Assembly (NCBI GenBank): GCA_020634515.1
Contig: JACKBL010000003.1
Location: forward strand, 620,001 to 684,000
Reading direction: 5' to 3'
Origin: Ardenticatenales bacterium
GTDB taxonomy: Bacteria; Chloroflexota; Anaerolineae; Promineifilales; Promineifilaceae
Length of the DNA stretch: 64,000 nucleotides
Shown here: positions 25,021 to 32,816 of the stretch, one piece after another
Layout of the letters: every line of letters begins with the position of its first letter
How positions within the stretch are numbered: the stretch's first letter is position 1
Notes under the pieces: model-generated
Told to the model about the DNA's origin: nothing
Databases searched by the model: none
What the model saw: the letters and a program-made list of their open reading frames with translations, nothing else
Translations under genes and position numbers: made by a program

Positions 25021-25246
25021 AGTGGTCGTAAATATTCATTTCAGAGCTTTCCCAATCTTCAGCAAACGCACTCAGACGCGCCCGCAAATCGAATGCCTCG
25101 TCCTCATCAATACCTCGTGTACGCAAATCAACATATCTTGGCGTCAAGAACGTAACGATGACCAGAGTCTCATCCTGCATGTTTTGAGGAATCCCGGTTA
25201 ACTCAATTTTACCATCACGATAAACCCCCTCTATGGTGACTAACAT
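24986..25246 (-). CDS. Putative antitoxin of the MazF pair
   Basis: An 86-residue protein. The N-terminus MLVTIEGVYRDGKIELTGIP followed by ETLVIVTFL resembles the small beta-stranded DUF104/AF2212-like antitoxins; the C-terminal half is acidic and helical (DEDEAFDLRARLSAFAEDWESSE), as expected for a toxin-wrapping tail. The toxin call rests on motifs; this antitoxin call rests mainly on position and overlap. Confidence 0.65.
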   Translation of the reverse strand: MLVTIEGVYRDGKIELTGIPQNMQDETLVIVTFLTPRYVDLRTRGIDEDEAFDLRARLSAFAEDWESSEMNIYDHYDAAHTSLQAR

Positions 25247-25296
25247 ACTCCATACCTCTCCATATTTGATCAGGGTTATTTACGTCAAAATCATTT

Positions 25297-25399
25297 GTAA
25301 CTATTCACGTCTCCGAGAGATTGGACCAATTTTGTAGACATTAACAGGATTTAACCAGAGCAAATTGGTCCAATCTGGGCAGATGACCTGTATAGTCAC
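25297..25399. mobile_element. MITE, GTAAC...GTCAC type with GATTGGACC core (copy 1)
   Basis: A 103-base element nearly identical to 42614-42716 (four differences). Its ends are imperfect inverted repeats, GTAACTATTCACGTC and, read inward from the other end, GTGACTATACAGGTC, each leading into AGATTGGACCAATTT. The flanks show a 7-of-8 base direct repeat (AATCATTT / CATCATTT), consistent with target duplication. It lies upstream of the toxin-antitoxin pair inside the nuo operon. Confidence 0.82.
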
Positions 25400-25441
25400 C
25401 ATCATTTACCGCAATTGTCAGGCATCATCGTAACTACAACC

Positions 25442-25503
25442 CTCTCGTGGGCTGAGCTTGTCGCAGCCCATGTCAGTCTTCGACAGGCTCAGACAACGGG
25501 CTA
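25442..25503. repeat. CTGAGCTTGTCG hairpin repeat (copy 1)
   Basis: A 62-base unit, CTCTCGTGG, then GCTGAGCTTGTCG, then CGACAGGCTCAG, ending ACAACGGGCTA. It folds through the GCTGAGCTTGTCG/CGACAGGCTCAG arms. A second copy of the same length is at 63245-63306. It lies just downstream of nuoD. Confidence 0.75.
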
Positions 25504-25515
25504 AGTAGTTACGCA

Positions 25516-26772
25516 TTATCTATCAATCTCACCCAGGACGATGTCAATGGAGCCGATGATAGCCACCAGGTCGGCAATAAATGTACCTTTGGCGAGGACG
25601 GGCAGCGAGGCCAGGTTGACGTAGGAAGGGGTGCGGAAGTGGACGCGGGCAGGCTTGGGCGTGCCGTCGCCGCGCAGGTAGCAACCCAATTCGCCCCGTG
25701 GCGATTCGATGCTGTTGTAGACGTAGCCCGTGGGAGCGCTGAAGCCTTCTGTCCACAGCTTGAAGTGGTGGATAACGGCTTCCATGCTGTGTCCCAGTTC
25801 CGAACGCGGCGGGGGCACGATTTTGCGGTCGTCAATGTTCACGGGACCGGGTTTGAGCCTATCGAGGGCCTGTTCAATGATGCGCAGGCTCTGCCACATC
25901 TCGCGCATACGGCAGCGGTAGCGGGCGTAGACGTCGCCGTCGGTTTCCAGAGGGACTTCGAAGTCGTAGGTGTCGTACCCCATGTAGGGTTGGGATTTGC
26001 GGATGTCCCAGTCTACGCCGGAGCCACGCAGGCTGGCGCCGGTCATTCCCCAGGAGATGGCATCGGCGGCGGAAATGGCGCCAACGCCTTTGGTGCGCTG
26101 CAACCAGATGGGGTTGTTCTTGAGGAGGGCTTCGTAGTCGGCGATTTTGGCGGGGAAGAAGTCGAGGAATTGGCGAATTGCCGGCACAAATTCCTCCGGA
26201 ACATCGCGCCACAACCCACCCGGCCGGAAATAACTGACCATCATCCGCTGCCCCGCGACCATCTCGAACACATCCAGAATGTATTCGCGCTCGCGAAAGC
26301 AGTAGAGAAAAACGGACATAGCCGCCAGGTCCAGCGCATGGGTCGCCAGCCACACCAGATGACTGCTGATGCGGGCCATCTCCAGCAAAATCACGCGAAT
26401 GACCTGCGCCCGTGGCGGAACCTCTACACCCAGAAGCTTCTCCACGGCCAAAATATAGCCCATGTTGTTGGACATCGGCGACAGGTAGTCAAGGCGGTCC
26501 GTCATCACCAGGGCTTTGGTGTACGTCTTCGACTCCATGCTTTTTTCCACGCCGGTGTGCAGAAAGCCGACGTCGTTCGCCAGATTCACGACCGTCTCGC
26601 CATCCAGTTCCACCAGCAAACGGAGGACGCCGTGGGTGCTGGGATGCTGCGGCCCCATGCTCAAGAGCATGTGCTCTTCTGACTCAATGGTCATCCCGGA
26701 ACCAACTTTGGCCCGCAGTTCTTCCACGGTCAGTTCTTGAACAATGTCGCTCTGCGCGCTTGTTAGGGTCAT
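25516..26772 (-). CDS. nuoD: NADH-quinone oxidoreductase subunit D
   Basis: A 418-residue 49-kDa-type subunit that lines the quinone site with NuoB. Conserved segments are GPQHPSTHGVLRLLVELDGE, RLDYLSPMSNNMGYILAVEKLLG, RGSGVDWDIRKSQPYMGYDT and SPRGELGCYLRGDG. The ATG at 26772 has GAGG five bases upstream; a longer reading would add an atypical tail. Downstream genes nuoE-M are displaced by the toxin-antitoxin insertion. Confidence 0.95.
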   Translation of the reverse strand: MTLTSAQSDIVQELTVEELRAKVGSGMTIESEEHMLLSMGPQHPSTHGVLRLLVELDGETVVNLANDVGFLHTGVEKSMESKTYTKALVMTDRLDYLSPMSNNMGYILAVEKLLGVEVPPRAQVIRVILLEMARISSHLVWLATHALDLAAMSVFLYCFREREYILDVFEMVAGQRMMVSYFRPGGLWRDVPEEFVPAIRQFLDFFPAKIADYEALLKNNPIWLQRTKGVGAISAADAISWGMTGASLRGSGVDWDIRKSQPYMGYDTYDFEVPLETDGDVYARYRCRMREMWQSLRIIEQALDRLKPGPVNIDDRKIVPPPRSELGHSMEAVIHHFKLWTEGFSAPTGYVYNSIESPRGELGCYLRGDGTPKPARVHFRTPSYVNLASLPVLAKGTFIADLVAIIGSIDIVLGEIDR

Positions 26773-26891
26773 GTTGGCCTCATAAACAGAGAAAACGGGC
26801 AGGCGTTTCTTCCACTGCCCATCAGTTCGTTTCAGATTGTCAGGTTTTGGCACGAGAGGGAGGGATGGGACAACGCCGCCACGCCGTTCGT

Positions 26892-27407
26892 TCAGTCTTT
26901 GGCGTAAGGCTTGCGGGCGTCAATCGCCTCCCAGTTGAAAGAGAACTGGACTTCTTCGTAACCCAGGGGGTAATCTTTGCGCAGCGGATGTCCGACCCAA
27001 TCCTCAGGCAAAAAGAGGCGGCGGAGGCTGTTGTTGCCGGCAAAACGAATCCCCATCAAGTCCCACACTTCCATCTCCAACCACGTTGCGACCGACCACA
27101 GCGGCCCCAGCGTCGGTGGCCCCTCGTCGGGGTCCTCCACCGGCACGCGCAGCCGAATCACGTGTTTGTGGGGAATGGAGCGTAAATGGTAATTAACGGC
27201 AAAGCGGGGAAATGCCGGCAGCAAATCATCCGCGCAAATATCCGAAACGAAATTATAAAGCAACTCCGCGTCATCCCGCAGAAACTGGCACACCGGAATC
27301 AAGTTTTCCGCCTCAATAACAAACGTGCGCTCACCGCGAAAATCGACGATTTCCGTAATCGCCTCCGGGAAAGCCGCCTGCAACTTCTTCGTTACCAGAT
27401 CGTTCAT
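26892..27407 (-). CDS. nuoC: NADH-quinone oxidoreductase subunit C
   Basis: A 171-residue 30-kDa-type subunit. WLEMEVWDLMGIRFAGN and RRLFLPEDWVGHPLRKDYPL are the family signature. The ATG overlaps the nuoB stop (ATGA). A 119-base gap to nuoD follows, longer than elsewhere in the operon, with no feature recognised in it. Confidence 0.95.
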   Translation of the reverse strand: MNDLVTKKLQAAFPEAITEIVDFRGERTFVIEAENLIPVCQFLRDDAELLYNFVSDICADDLLPAFPRFAVNYHLRSIPHKHVIRLRVPVEDPDEGPPTLGPLWSVATWLEMEVWDLMGIRFAGNNSLRRLFLPEDWVGHPLRKDYPLGYEEVQFSFNWEAIDARKPYAKD

Positions 27408-27895
27408 GCTTTATCCGCCCAGGTCGTCAATTTCTCGCCGCGGATTTTCTCATGCAGCGTCATAATGCCATCAATCAAGGCCTCCGGGCGTGGGGGGCAG
27501 CCCGCCACATACACATCCACCGGCACAATTTCGTCCACGCCCTGCACAATGGCATAATTGTTAAAAATGCCGCCACAGGAAGCGCAGTCCCCCATGGCAA
27601 TCACCCACTTCGGATCGGGCATCTGATCATACAGGCGGCGCAACACGGGAGCCATCTTGCGCGAAACGCGCCCGGCCACAATCATCAAATCCGATTGCCG
27701 CGGAGAGGGGCGCATCAATTCCATGCCAAAGCGCGACGCATCGTAATGTGACGCTTGCGTAGACATCATCTCAATCGCACAGCACGCCAGACCAAACAAC
27801 ATCGGCCACATGGCGTTGGTACGCCCCCAATTGACCAGGTCCTCCAGGCGATAGGTAACAACGCCCAACGACCCCAATTTTTGTTCTATTCCCAT
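27404..27895 (-). CDS. nuoB: NADH-quinone oxidoreductase subunit B
   Basis: A 163-residue subunit that binds cluster N2, the last Fe-S centre before quinone. The adjacent Cys pair in LACCAIEMM and the later cysteines in MGDCASCGG and VAGCPPRPEAL are all present. The start at 27895 follows GGAG and overlaps nuoA by ten bases. Confidence 0.96.
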   Translation of the reverse strand: MGIEQKLGSLGVVTYRLEDLVNWGRTNAMWPMLFGLACCAIEMMSTQASHYDASRFGMELMRPSPRQSDLMIVAGRVSRKMAPVLRRLYDQMPDPKWVIAMGDCASCGGIFNNYAIVQGVDEIVPVDVYVAGCPPRPEALIDGIMTLHEKIRGEKLTTWADKA

Positions 27896-28251
27896 TCCAA
27901 CACTCCTTTTTTCCACACCCAAAGATCACCCAAGATGAAGACGACGAGGAAGATGAGAACGGCATTCAGGCCAAAGAGACCCAATTGTCGCAGCACCAGG
28001 GTGTATGGGACGAGGAGGATGATGTCAACGTCGAAAAGGATAAAAAGGACGGCAATCCGATAGAAGCGAACCGGGAGGCGGCGCTGCGCCTCGCCAATGG
28101 GCGTCATGCCCGATTCATACGGCATGTCCTTGCGCACGCCAGGACGACGCGGCCCCAAACTGAGAGAAAGGACGGGCAGCAGCACCGCAAAAAACAGGGC
28201 GATACCCAGCAAAACGGCAATCGGTATATAGGGGATGAGAAACTGGTCCAT
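27886..28251 (-). CDS. nuoA: NADH-quinone oxidoreductase subunit A
   Basis: A 121-residue, three-helix subunit and first gene of the operon. PYESGMTPIGEAQRRLPVRFYRIAVLFILFDVDIILLVPY carries the conserved loop and the acidic residues of the second helix. The start at 28251 gives the normal family length; longer readings cross the predicted promoter. Confidence 0.94.
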   Translation of the reverse strand: MDQFLIPYIPIAVLLGIALFFAVLLPVLSLSLGPRRPGVRKDMPYESGMTPIGEAQRRLPVRFYRIAVLFILFDVDIILLVPYTLVLRQLGLFGLNAVLIFLVVFILGDLWVWKKGVLEWE

Positions 28252-28285
28252 GAAACGCTCGCAGAGTTGAAAGGTTGACCTGTTC

Positions 28286-28313
28286 ATTTTATCACAAACA
28301 GATTGGCGGGCAA
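28286..28313 (-). promoter_or_regulatory. Predicted sigma-70-type promoter of the nuo operon
   Basis: On the minus strand TTGCCC (28313-28308) and TAAAAT (28291-28286) are separated by 16 bases, about 35 bases upstream of the nuoA start. This is the best match to a housekeeping promoter in the 260-base gap. The -35 box is imperfect. Confidence 0.45.
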
Positions 28314-28355
28314 TAAGGGATGCGAAAAAAATGACGCATCCATTTGACATAAAAT

Positions 28356-28379
28356 GTGCGTGGTCTATTCACCACGCAC
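28356..28379 (-). terminator. Probable intrinsic terminator after rpoD
   Basis: GTGCGTGGT (28356-28364) pairs with ACCACGCAC (28371-28379) around a six-base loop. Read on the minus strand the stem is followed by ATTTTATG, a weak U-tract. It lies between the rpoD stop and the nuo promoter. Confidence 0.55.
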
Positions 28380-28511
28380 CAACGTTACTCACTGCTCAAG
28401 GCAGCGTTGCTTCGCGTAGATTTTAAGGGCGGCGCTGCCGACGCTGACCGCTTTTCCACGAAACCAGGCGGAAATCTTCCCCCCGGAGGGAAGGTTGCCT
28501 GGGGATGGCGC

Positions 28512-30194
28512 TCAATTCAGATAGTCGCGCAGAGCGCGGCTGCGGCTGGGGTGGCGCAGTTTGCGCAGCGCTTTGGCCTCAATCTGGCGAATCCGCTCAC
28601 GGGTCACGCCGAACTTTTTGCCCACTTCCTCCAGCGTGTGGTCTTTGCCGTCCGCCAGGCCAAAACGCATCTCCAGCACTTCCCGCTCCCGTTCCGTCAG
28701 GTTTACCAACACCTCGCGCACCTGTTCCCGCAGCAATTCTTGCGAGGCGGCGTCCACCGGCTCCACGACGGTGTCATCCTCAATGAAATCACCTAACTGG
28801 GTGGACTCCTCCGTGCCCACGGGCAGCTCCAGGGACATGGGGTCCTGGGAGATGTGCAAAATGTTGCGCACCTTATTGGCTGCCTGCCGCCACTTGCGAT
28901 AAAGGAGTGGGTCAATATGACCGTCATTATCCGTGGCGCGACGAATCGTTTCCGTTTCCTCCGGCGTCAGATAGTCCAACTCCAGCACCAGTTCCTCAAT
29001 GGTAGGTTCGCGGCTCAATTTTTGCACCATAGAACGCTGTGTGCGCACGATTTTGTTGATGGTTTCCACCATATGCACGGGAATGCGGATGGTGCGCGCC
29101 TGGTCGGCAATGGCCCGACTGACGGCCTGGCGAATCCACCAGGTGGCATAGGTGCTAAATTTGTACCCTTTGGTGTGGTCGAATTTCTCTACGGCACGCA
29201 GCAGGCCAACGTTGCCTTCCTGCACCAGGTCGAGGAATTGGATACCACGCCCCATGTACCGCTTGGCGACGCTGACGACCAGGCGCAAATTGGCCCGGGT
29301 GAGATTTGTTTTTGCCTCTTCCGCCAGATGGTAGATCATGAACTCGTTGTACGCCAGGGCGGCATCATCCAGGTTGACTATTTTCTGGAATGATGGGGGC
29401 GAGGGAAAGTCCTGGTGCTTCTGATAATGGGTTTGCAGCTCATCCTGGAATCGGGTGGGCAGCAGGTAGAGGGAGGTGAACAGGGCAAATACGTTGCGCG
29501 CCAGTTCTGACCAGGCTTCCGCCTGCCCCCACTCGCCATCGTTGAGATAGTGCCGCAGGTAGGAGACGCGGTCGGAATGCCAGGTGTGGCGAAGCTGACG
29601 GGATTCTTCAATAAGCAGGCCCAGGTCAGGAAGCTGCACTTGAATGGACATCGCGGCGCCGCGGGCTTTGAGCCAGCTATCCCAGAGGATGCCATAGTTC
29701 ATGACCATTGCTTCGCGGCGGAAATTTCCTTCGGGGTTGGCTTTTTTCGCCTTTGTGGTCAACTTCTCCAACACGGTGGAAGCGACCAACTGGGTCGCCA
29801 GCCAGATTTCTTGTTCCGCCGTCAGCAGCGGCACCTGCCCAATCTCCTTGAGATAGGTGTGGACAGGGTCATCTTCGACCGTGTCCGTGTAATAGACATC
29901 GTCGCCGAAGGTGTCGTCCGTGTCGTACCCCAGTAAGCTGGAGGATTCGGCGATGTCTTCCACTGTCTGCCCGTTATCGGAGACAATGCGGATTCCCAAC
30001 TTCTGCAGTCGCTCATAGAGGAGGTCGGCCTGTTCTTCATCGGTAGAAGCCAGGATCGTCTGCACATCCGCTTCGTCAATTTGACCGGAGCGGCGGGCTT
30101 CTTTGACTAACGCTTCCACATTTATGGGGGAGTCGTCGTTGCCAGAGCTTTCTTCCTCAACCTCTTCCCATTCATTATCAATCAGGTCGGTCAT
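28512..30194 (-). CDS. rpoD: RNA polymerase primary sigma factor (RpoD/SigA)
   Basis: A 560-residue sigma-70 factor. An acidic region 1.1-like N-terminus is followed by region 1.2 (DPVHTYLKEIGQVPLLTAEQE), an insertion of about 150 residues, region 2 (GNVGLLRAVEKFDHTKGYKFSTYATWWIRQAVSRAI), region 3 (RIPVHMVETINKI) and region 4 with the helix-turn-helix HTLEEVGKKFGVTRERIRQIE. The presence of 1.1 and all core regions indicates a primary rather than alternative sigma factor. dnaG lies upstream, a common bacterial pairing. Confidence 0.92.
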   Translation of the reverse strand: MTDLIDNEWEEVEEESSGNDDSPINVEALVKEARRSGQIDEADVQTILASTDEEQADLLYERLQKLGIRIVSDNGQTVEDIAESSSLLGYDTDDTFGDDVYYTDTVEDDPVHTYLKEIGQVPLLTAEQEIWLATQLVASTVLEKLTTKAKKANPEGNFRREAMVMNYGILWDSWLKARGAAMSIQVQLPDLGLLIEESRQLRHTWHSDRVSYLRHYLNDGEWGQAEAWSELARNVFALFTSLYLLPTRFQDELQTHYQKHQDFPSPPSFQKIVNLDDAALAYNEFMIYHLAEEAKTNLTRANLRLVVSVAKRYMGRGIQFLDLVQEGNVGLLRAVEKFDHTKGYKFSTYATWWIRQAVSRAIADQARTIRIPVHMVETINKIVRTQRSMVQKLSREPTIEELVLELDYLTPEETETIRRATDNDGHIDPLLYRKWRQAANKVRNILHISQDPMSLELPVGTEESTQLGDFIEDDTVVEPVDAASQELLREQVREVLVNLTEREREVLEMRFGLADGKDHTLEEVGKKFGVTRERIRQIEAKALRKLRHPSRSRALRDYLN

Positions 30195-30293
30195 GACTTA
30201 ATCCCTGGTAACTGTGCAGCGGACAGAAGGGCAATGCACAGACATGAATAACGCCACGCTTTGCCCGGAGAGAAGTATGTCGCACCTAAGTGG

Positions 30294-30329
30294 CTGTCCG
30301 CAATTAAGTTAGCGGAATTGTGCGGACAG
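30294..30329. repeat. CTGTCCGC hairpin in the dnaG-rpoD gap
   Basis: CTGTCCGC (30294-30301) pairs with GCGGACAG (30322-30329), with AATT-rich sequence between. The related string ACTGTCCGCGAATTAG occurs at about 10317-10332. No gene was recognised in the surrounding 375-base gap, which also holds TGCCGGCA at about 30520. Confidence 0.5.
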
Positions 30330-30569
30330 CTTGTCAGTAGCCGTCCGATGAAAACGTGAACTTGTTTTCGGAGGGCTACTAAGAAGTAAAATCTTACGAT
30401 CAGTTGTTGCCTGTTTGTTCGCGGACAAAATTGATGACGCGGTCTCTGGCAACTGGGAGACGTAGCCTTGGGGAAGGCGCGTGATACGTTTGTAAGCAAG
30501 CCGGCATGTTGGGCAAAATGCCGGCATTTACCATTGTATAACCAACCACCCCGTAACGCCCATTCTCCA

Positions 30570-32507
30570 TCACAGACGTTTTTCGGCGGCGCGACGACGA
30601 TTAACCGCCATCATCGCCGCCTTCGCCTTGTTAATGCGCAACAAATCCTGCCCCAACTGCTGGTCATAAGCCGCCAACAAATCAGGATTCCGCTGCTTAT
30701 CACTCTGCTCCAACAATTGCTTGACACTACTCAACTGCTGCCTGATCCTTTCGCCACGGCAATGGAGCACCGAAAGCACCAGCGAATCGGCTGTATCCGG
30801 CGTGGAAAGGAACCGCTGCTGCCCATCCTGACTGGTGAGGAAGTCCAGCCGTTCCTGCAATGGGGCATCCAGTTGGTCCACCAGGTCTTCCACAGCCGTA
30901 AAAAGTCCCGCGTAGATGACCTGCCGCAGCGACAGAAAAAGCATTCTATCCTCAAAAATGGAAAAATCCGTCTCCGCCAGCACGGGCTGCTCCTGCTGCC
31001 GCAGCATGTTGTCAACCTCAATCATGATGTGCGGATGGGCCAGCACCTGCCGCAGATAATTGGTCTCTCGCTTTTCAATAGCAAAGGTCTGCCCCAGCGG
31101 AAGCGCGGAGCGTTTGGGCGGCGCGCTCGCAGCCGCTTTGGTTTCCGCCGGAGAATGGGACCTGGCCCGAGGAACGGCCACTTTGAGCAGTGTGCGTTCG
31201 TCAATGCGCAGGGTACGGGCCAATGTCTGGCGATAATGCTCCCGCTCCACCGGGTCGGCCACGTCGGCGATCAGGGGCAGCACTTTTTGGGCGACCTCTG
31301 CTTTCGCTTTGGCGTCGTTGGCGTCAAGGTCGCTGGTGTAAACGCCGATAACGTATTCAACGATGGGCCGTGCCTGCGAGACGAGGAGGGGCCATTGGCC
31401 GGGCTGGGTGCGAATGAGCTTGTCCGGGTCGTTGCCGGCAGGCAGGGTAACAATGCGGATGTCTGCTTGCAGGCGGCCTTCATGACGCACCAGCCCATGA
31501 GGATCGAAGCGCGTGTCTGCTTCGCGGTCGAGGGTATCGCGGGCGACTTCCAGGCTGCGGAGGGTGGCTTTCATGCCGGCATTATCCGCATCCAACGCAA
31601 TCACAAACCGCTTCGTATACCGCTTCAGCAGCCGCAACTGCTCCTCCGTCAGCGCCGTCCCCATCTGCGCCACCACATTCTTGAACCCCATCTGGTGCGC
31701 CTGCATCACATCCATGTACCCTTCCACAATCACCGCCTGCCGCGCCTCCCGAATATGGCGCTTCCCCATATCCAGGCCATACAGCAAATGGCTTTTGTCA
31801 AACAACGTCGTCTGCGGCGAATTGAGATACTTAGGCACGCCATCCGGGTCAAACGTGCGCGCCCCAAACCCCACCGTGCGCCCATTCACATCCCGGATCG
31901 GAATCATCAACCGGTTGCGGAAACGGTCATACGTTGTGCCCCGCTCCTCATGCTTGCTCAACAACCCCACATCCATCAAATCATCCAGATCATACCCCTG
32001 GCTCATGAAATGCGTGCGGCACGCATCCCAACTATCTAGCGCAAAACCCAACCGGAACGCAGCCACCGTCTCCTCACGCAGGGCGCGCCCGGCCACATAG
32101 CGGCGCGCATATTCCGCCTGCGGCGCATAGAGCAAAAGCTGGTGGAAATAGTCCGCCGCCGCATCCAACAAATTCGCCAGCCGATCCTCAACCACCTGCA
32201 TCGCCTGCTGCGCGGGCGTTGCCTCGTGGAGTTCCACGCCCGCCCGCTGCGCCAACCGCGTCAACGCCTCCTTAAAATCCCACCCCTCCTTCTTCATCAG
32301 GAAGGAAAAAACGTCGCCTCCTTCGGCGCAAGCCCCAAAACAGCGCCAGGTCTGGCTGTCGGGGAAGACGACGAAGGCCGGCGTGCGCGTGTTGGAATGA
32401 AAAGGGCAAAAACCGGTGTAAGAGCTACCTGATTTACGCAGCGGCAGGTACTCCTCGACGATTTCGACGATATCGAGTCGGCTCTTAATTTCCTGGGATA
32501 CGCTCAT
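30570..32507 (-). CDS. dnaG: DNA primase
   Basis: A 645-residue primase that makes RNA primers at the replication fork. The CHC2-type zinc domain is at the N-terminus (GFCPFHSNTRTPAF, then WRCFGACAEGGDVFSFLM; the last two cysteines are spaced C-x3-C). The TOPRIM core includes VIVEGYMDVMQAHQMGFKNVVAQMGTALTEEQ and VIALDADNAGMKA. The C-terminal third is the helicase-interaction region. The start at 32507 (MSVSQEIKSRLDIVEIV) matches the family; an ATG nine codons upstream has no better ribosome-binding site. Confidence 0.93.
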   Translation of the reverse strand: MSVSQEIKSRLDIVEIVEEYLPLRKSGSSYTGFCPFHSNTRTPAFVVFPDSQTWRCFGACAEGGDVFSFLMKKEGWDFKEALTRLAQRAGVELHEATPAQQAMQVVEDRLANLLDAAADYFHQLLLYAPQAEYARRYVAGRALREETVAAFRLGFALDSWDACRTHFMSQGYDLDDLMDVGLLSKHEERGTTYDRFRNRLMIPIRDVNGRTVGFGARTFDPDGVPKYLNSPQTTLFDKSHLLYGLDMGKRHIREARQAVIVEGYMDVMQAHQMGFKNVVAQMGTALTEEQLRLLKRYTKRFVIALDADNAGMKATLRSLEVARDTLDREADTRFDPHGLVRHEGRLQADIRIVTLPAGNDPDKLIRTQPGQWPLLVSQARPIVEYVIGVYTSDLDANDAKAKAEVAQKVLPLIADVADPVEREHYRQTLARTLRIDERTLLKVAVPRARSHSPAETKAAASAPPKRSALPLGQTFAIEKRETNYLRQVLAHPHIMIEVDNMLRQQEQPVLAETDFSIFEDRMLFLSLRQVIYAGLFTAVEDLVDQLDAPLQERLDFLTSQDGQQRFLSTPDTADSLVLSVLHCRGERIRQQLSSVKQLLEQSDKQRNPDLLAAYDQQLGQDLLRINKAKAAMMAVNRRRAAEKRL

Positions 32508-32640
32508 GTTCTCGTTGGGCCGGTTGGCTGGCATAGTTTATCGCGGGATAGGTGGATTATACCCGATGTAATGCGAATCGGTTAGTGGACGGAACAGGGA
32601 ACAGTGGATGGCGGTCGGTGGATAGTGATCAGTTGAGTCA

Positions 32641-32724
32641 CTGAAAAAACCGGGTTTTTCGAGTGTCCGGCCGAAATAACCAGAGTGGTTCATGTGTAAA
32701 AACCCGGTTTTTGGCCTTTTTCAG
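32641..32724. mobile_element. Small MITE-like element with AACCGGGTTTTT hairpins
   Basis: The 84-base element begins CTGAAAAAACCGGGTTTTTC and ends AAAAACCCGG, TTTTTGG and TTTTTCAG, so CTGAAAAA/TTTTTCAG are terminal inverted repeats. The flanks TTGAGTCA (32633-32640) and TAGAGTCA (32725-32732) agree at seven of eight positions, consistent with target duplication. It lies upstream of the BTAD regulator, in a 309-base gap otherwise rich in short CAGTTG/GTGGAT repeats. Confidence 0.65.
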
Positions 32725-32816
32725 TAGAGTCATCAGTTGGTAGTTTTCAGTTGGTGGTTTTCAGTTGATTGTTAGATAAGGGTATCTATAATGTAGAAGC
32801 GAACACAAATTGCACT

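Noticed and set aside
24661..25246. The two small genes as accessory complex I subunits
   Set aside because: The 119-residue product has a clear PemK/MazF signature and the pair overlaps like a toxin-antitoxin module.
32645..32730. The AACCGGGTTTTT pair as a plain terminator of an upstream gene
   Set aside because: The neighbouring genes diverge here (dnaG on minus, BTAD gene on plus), so no transcript ends at this place; the flanking direct repeats fit an insertion better.
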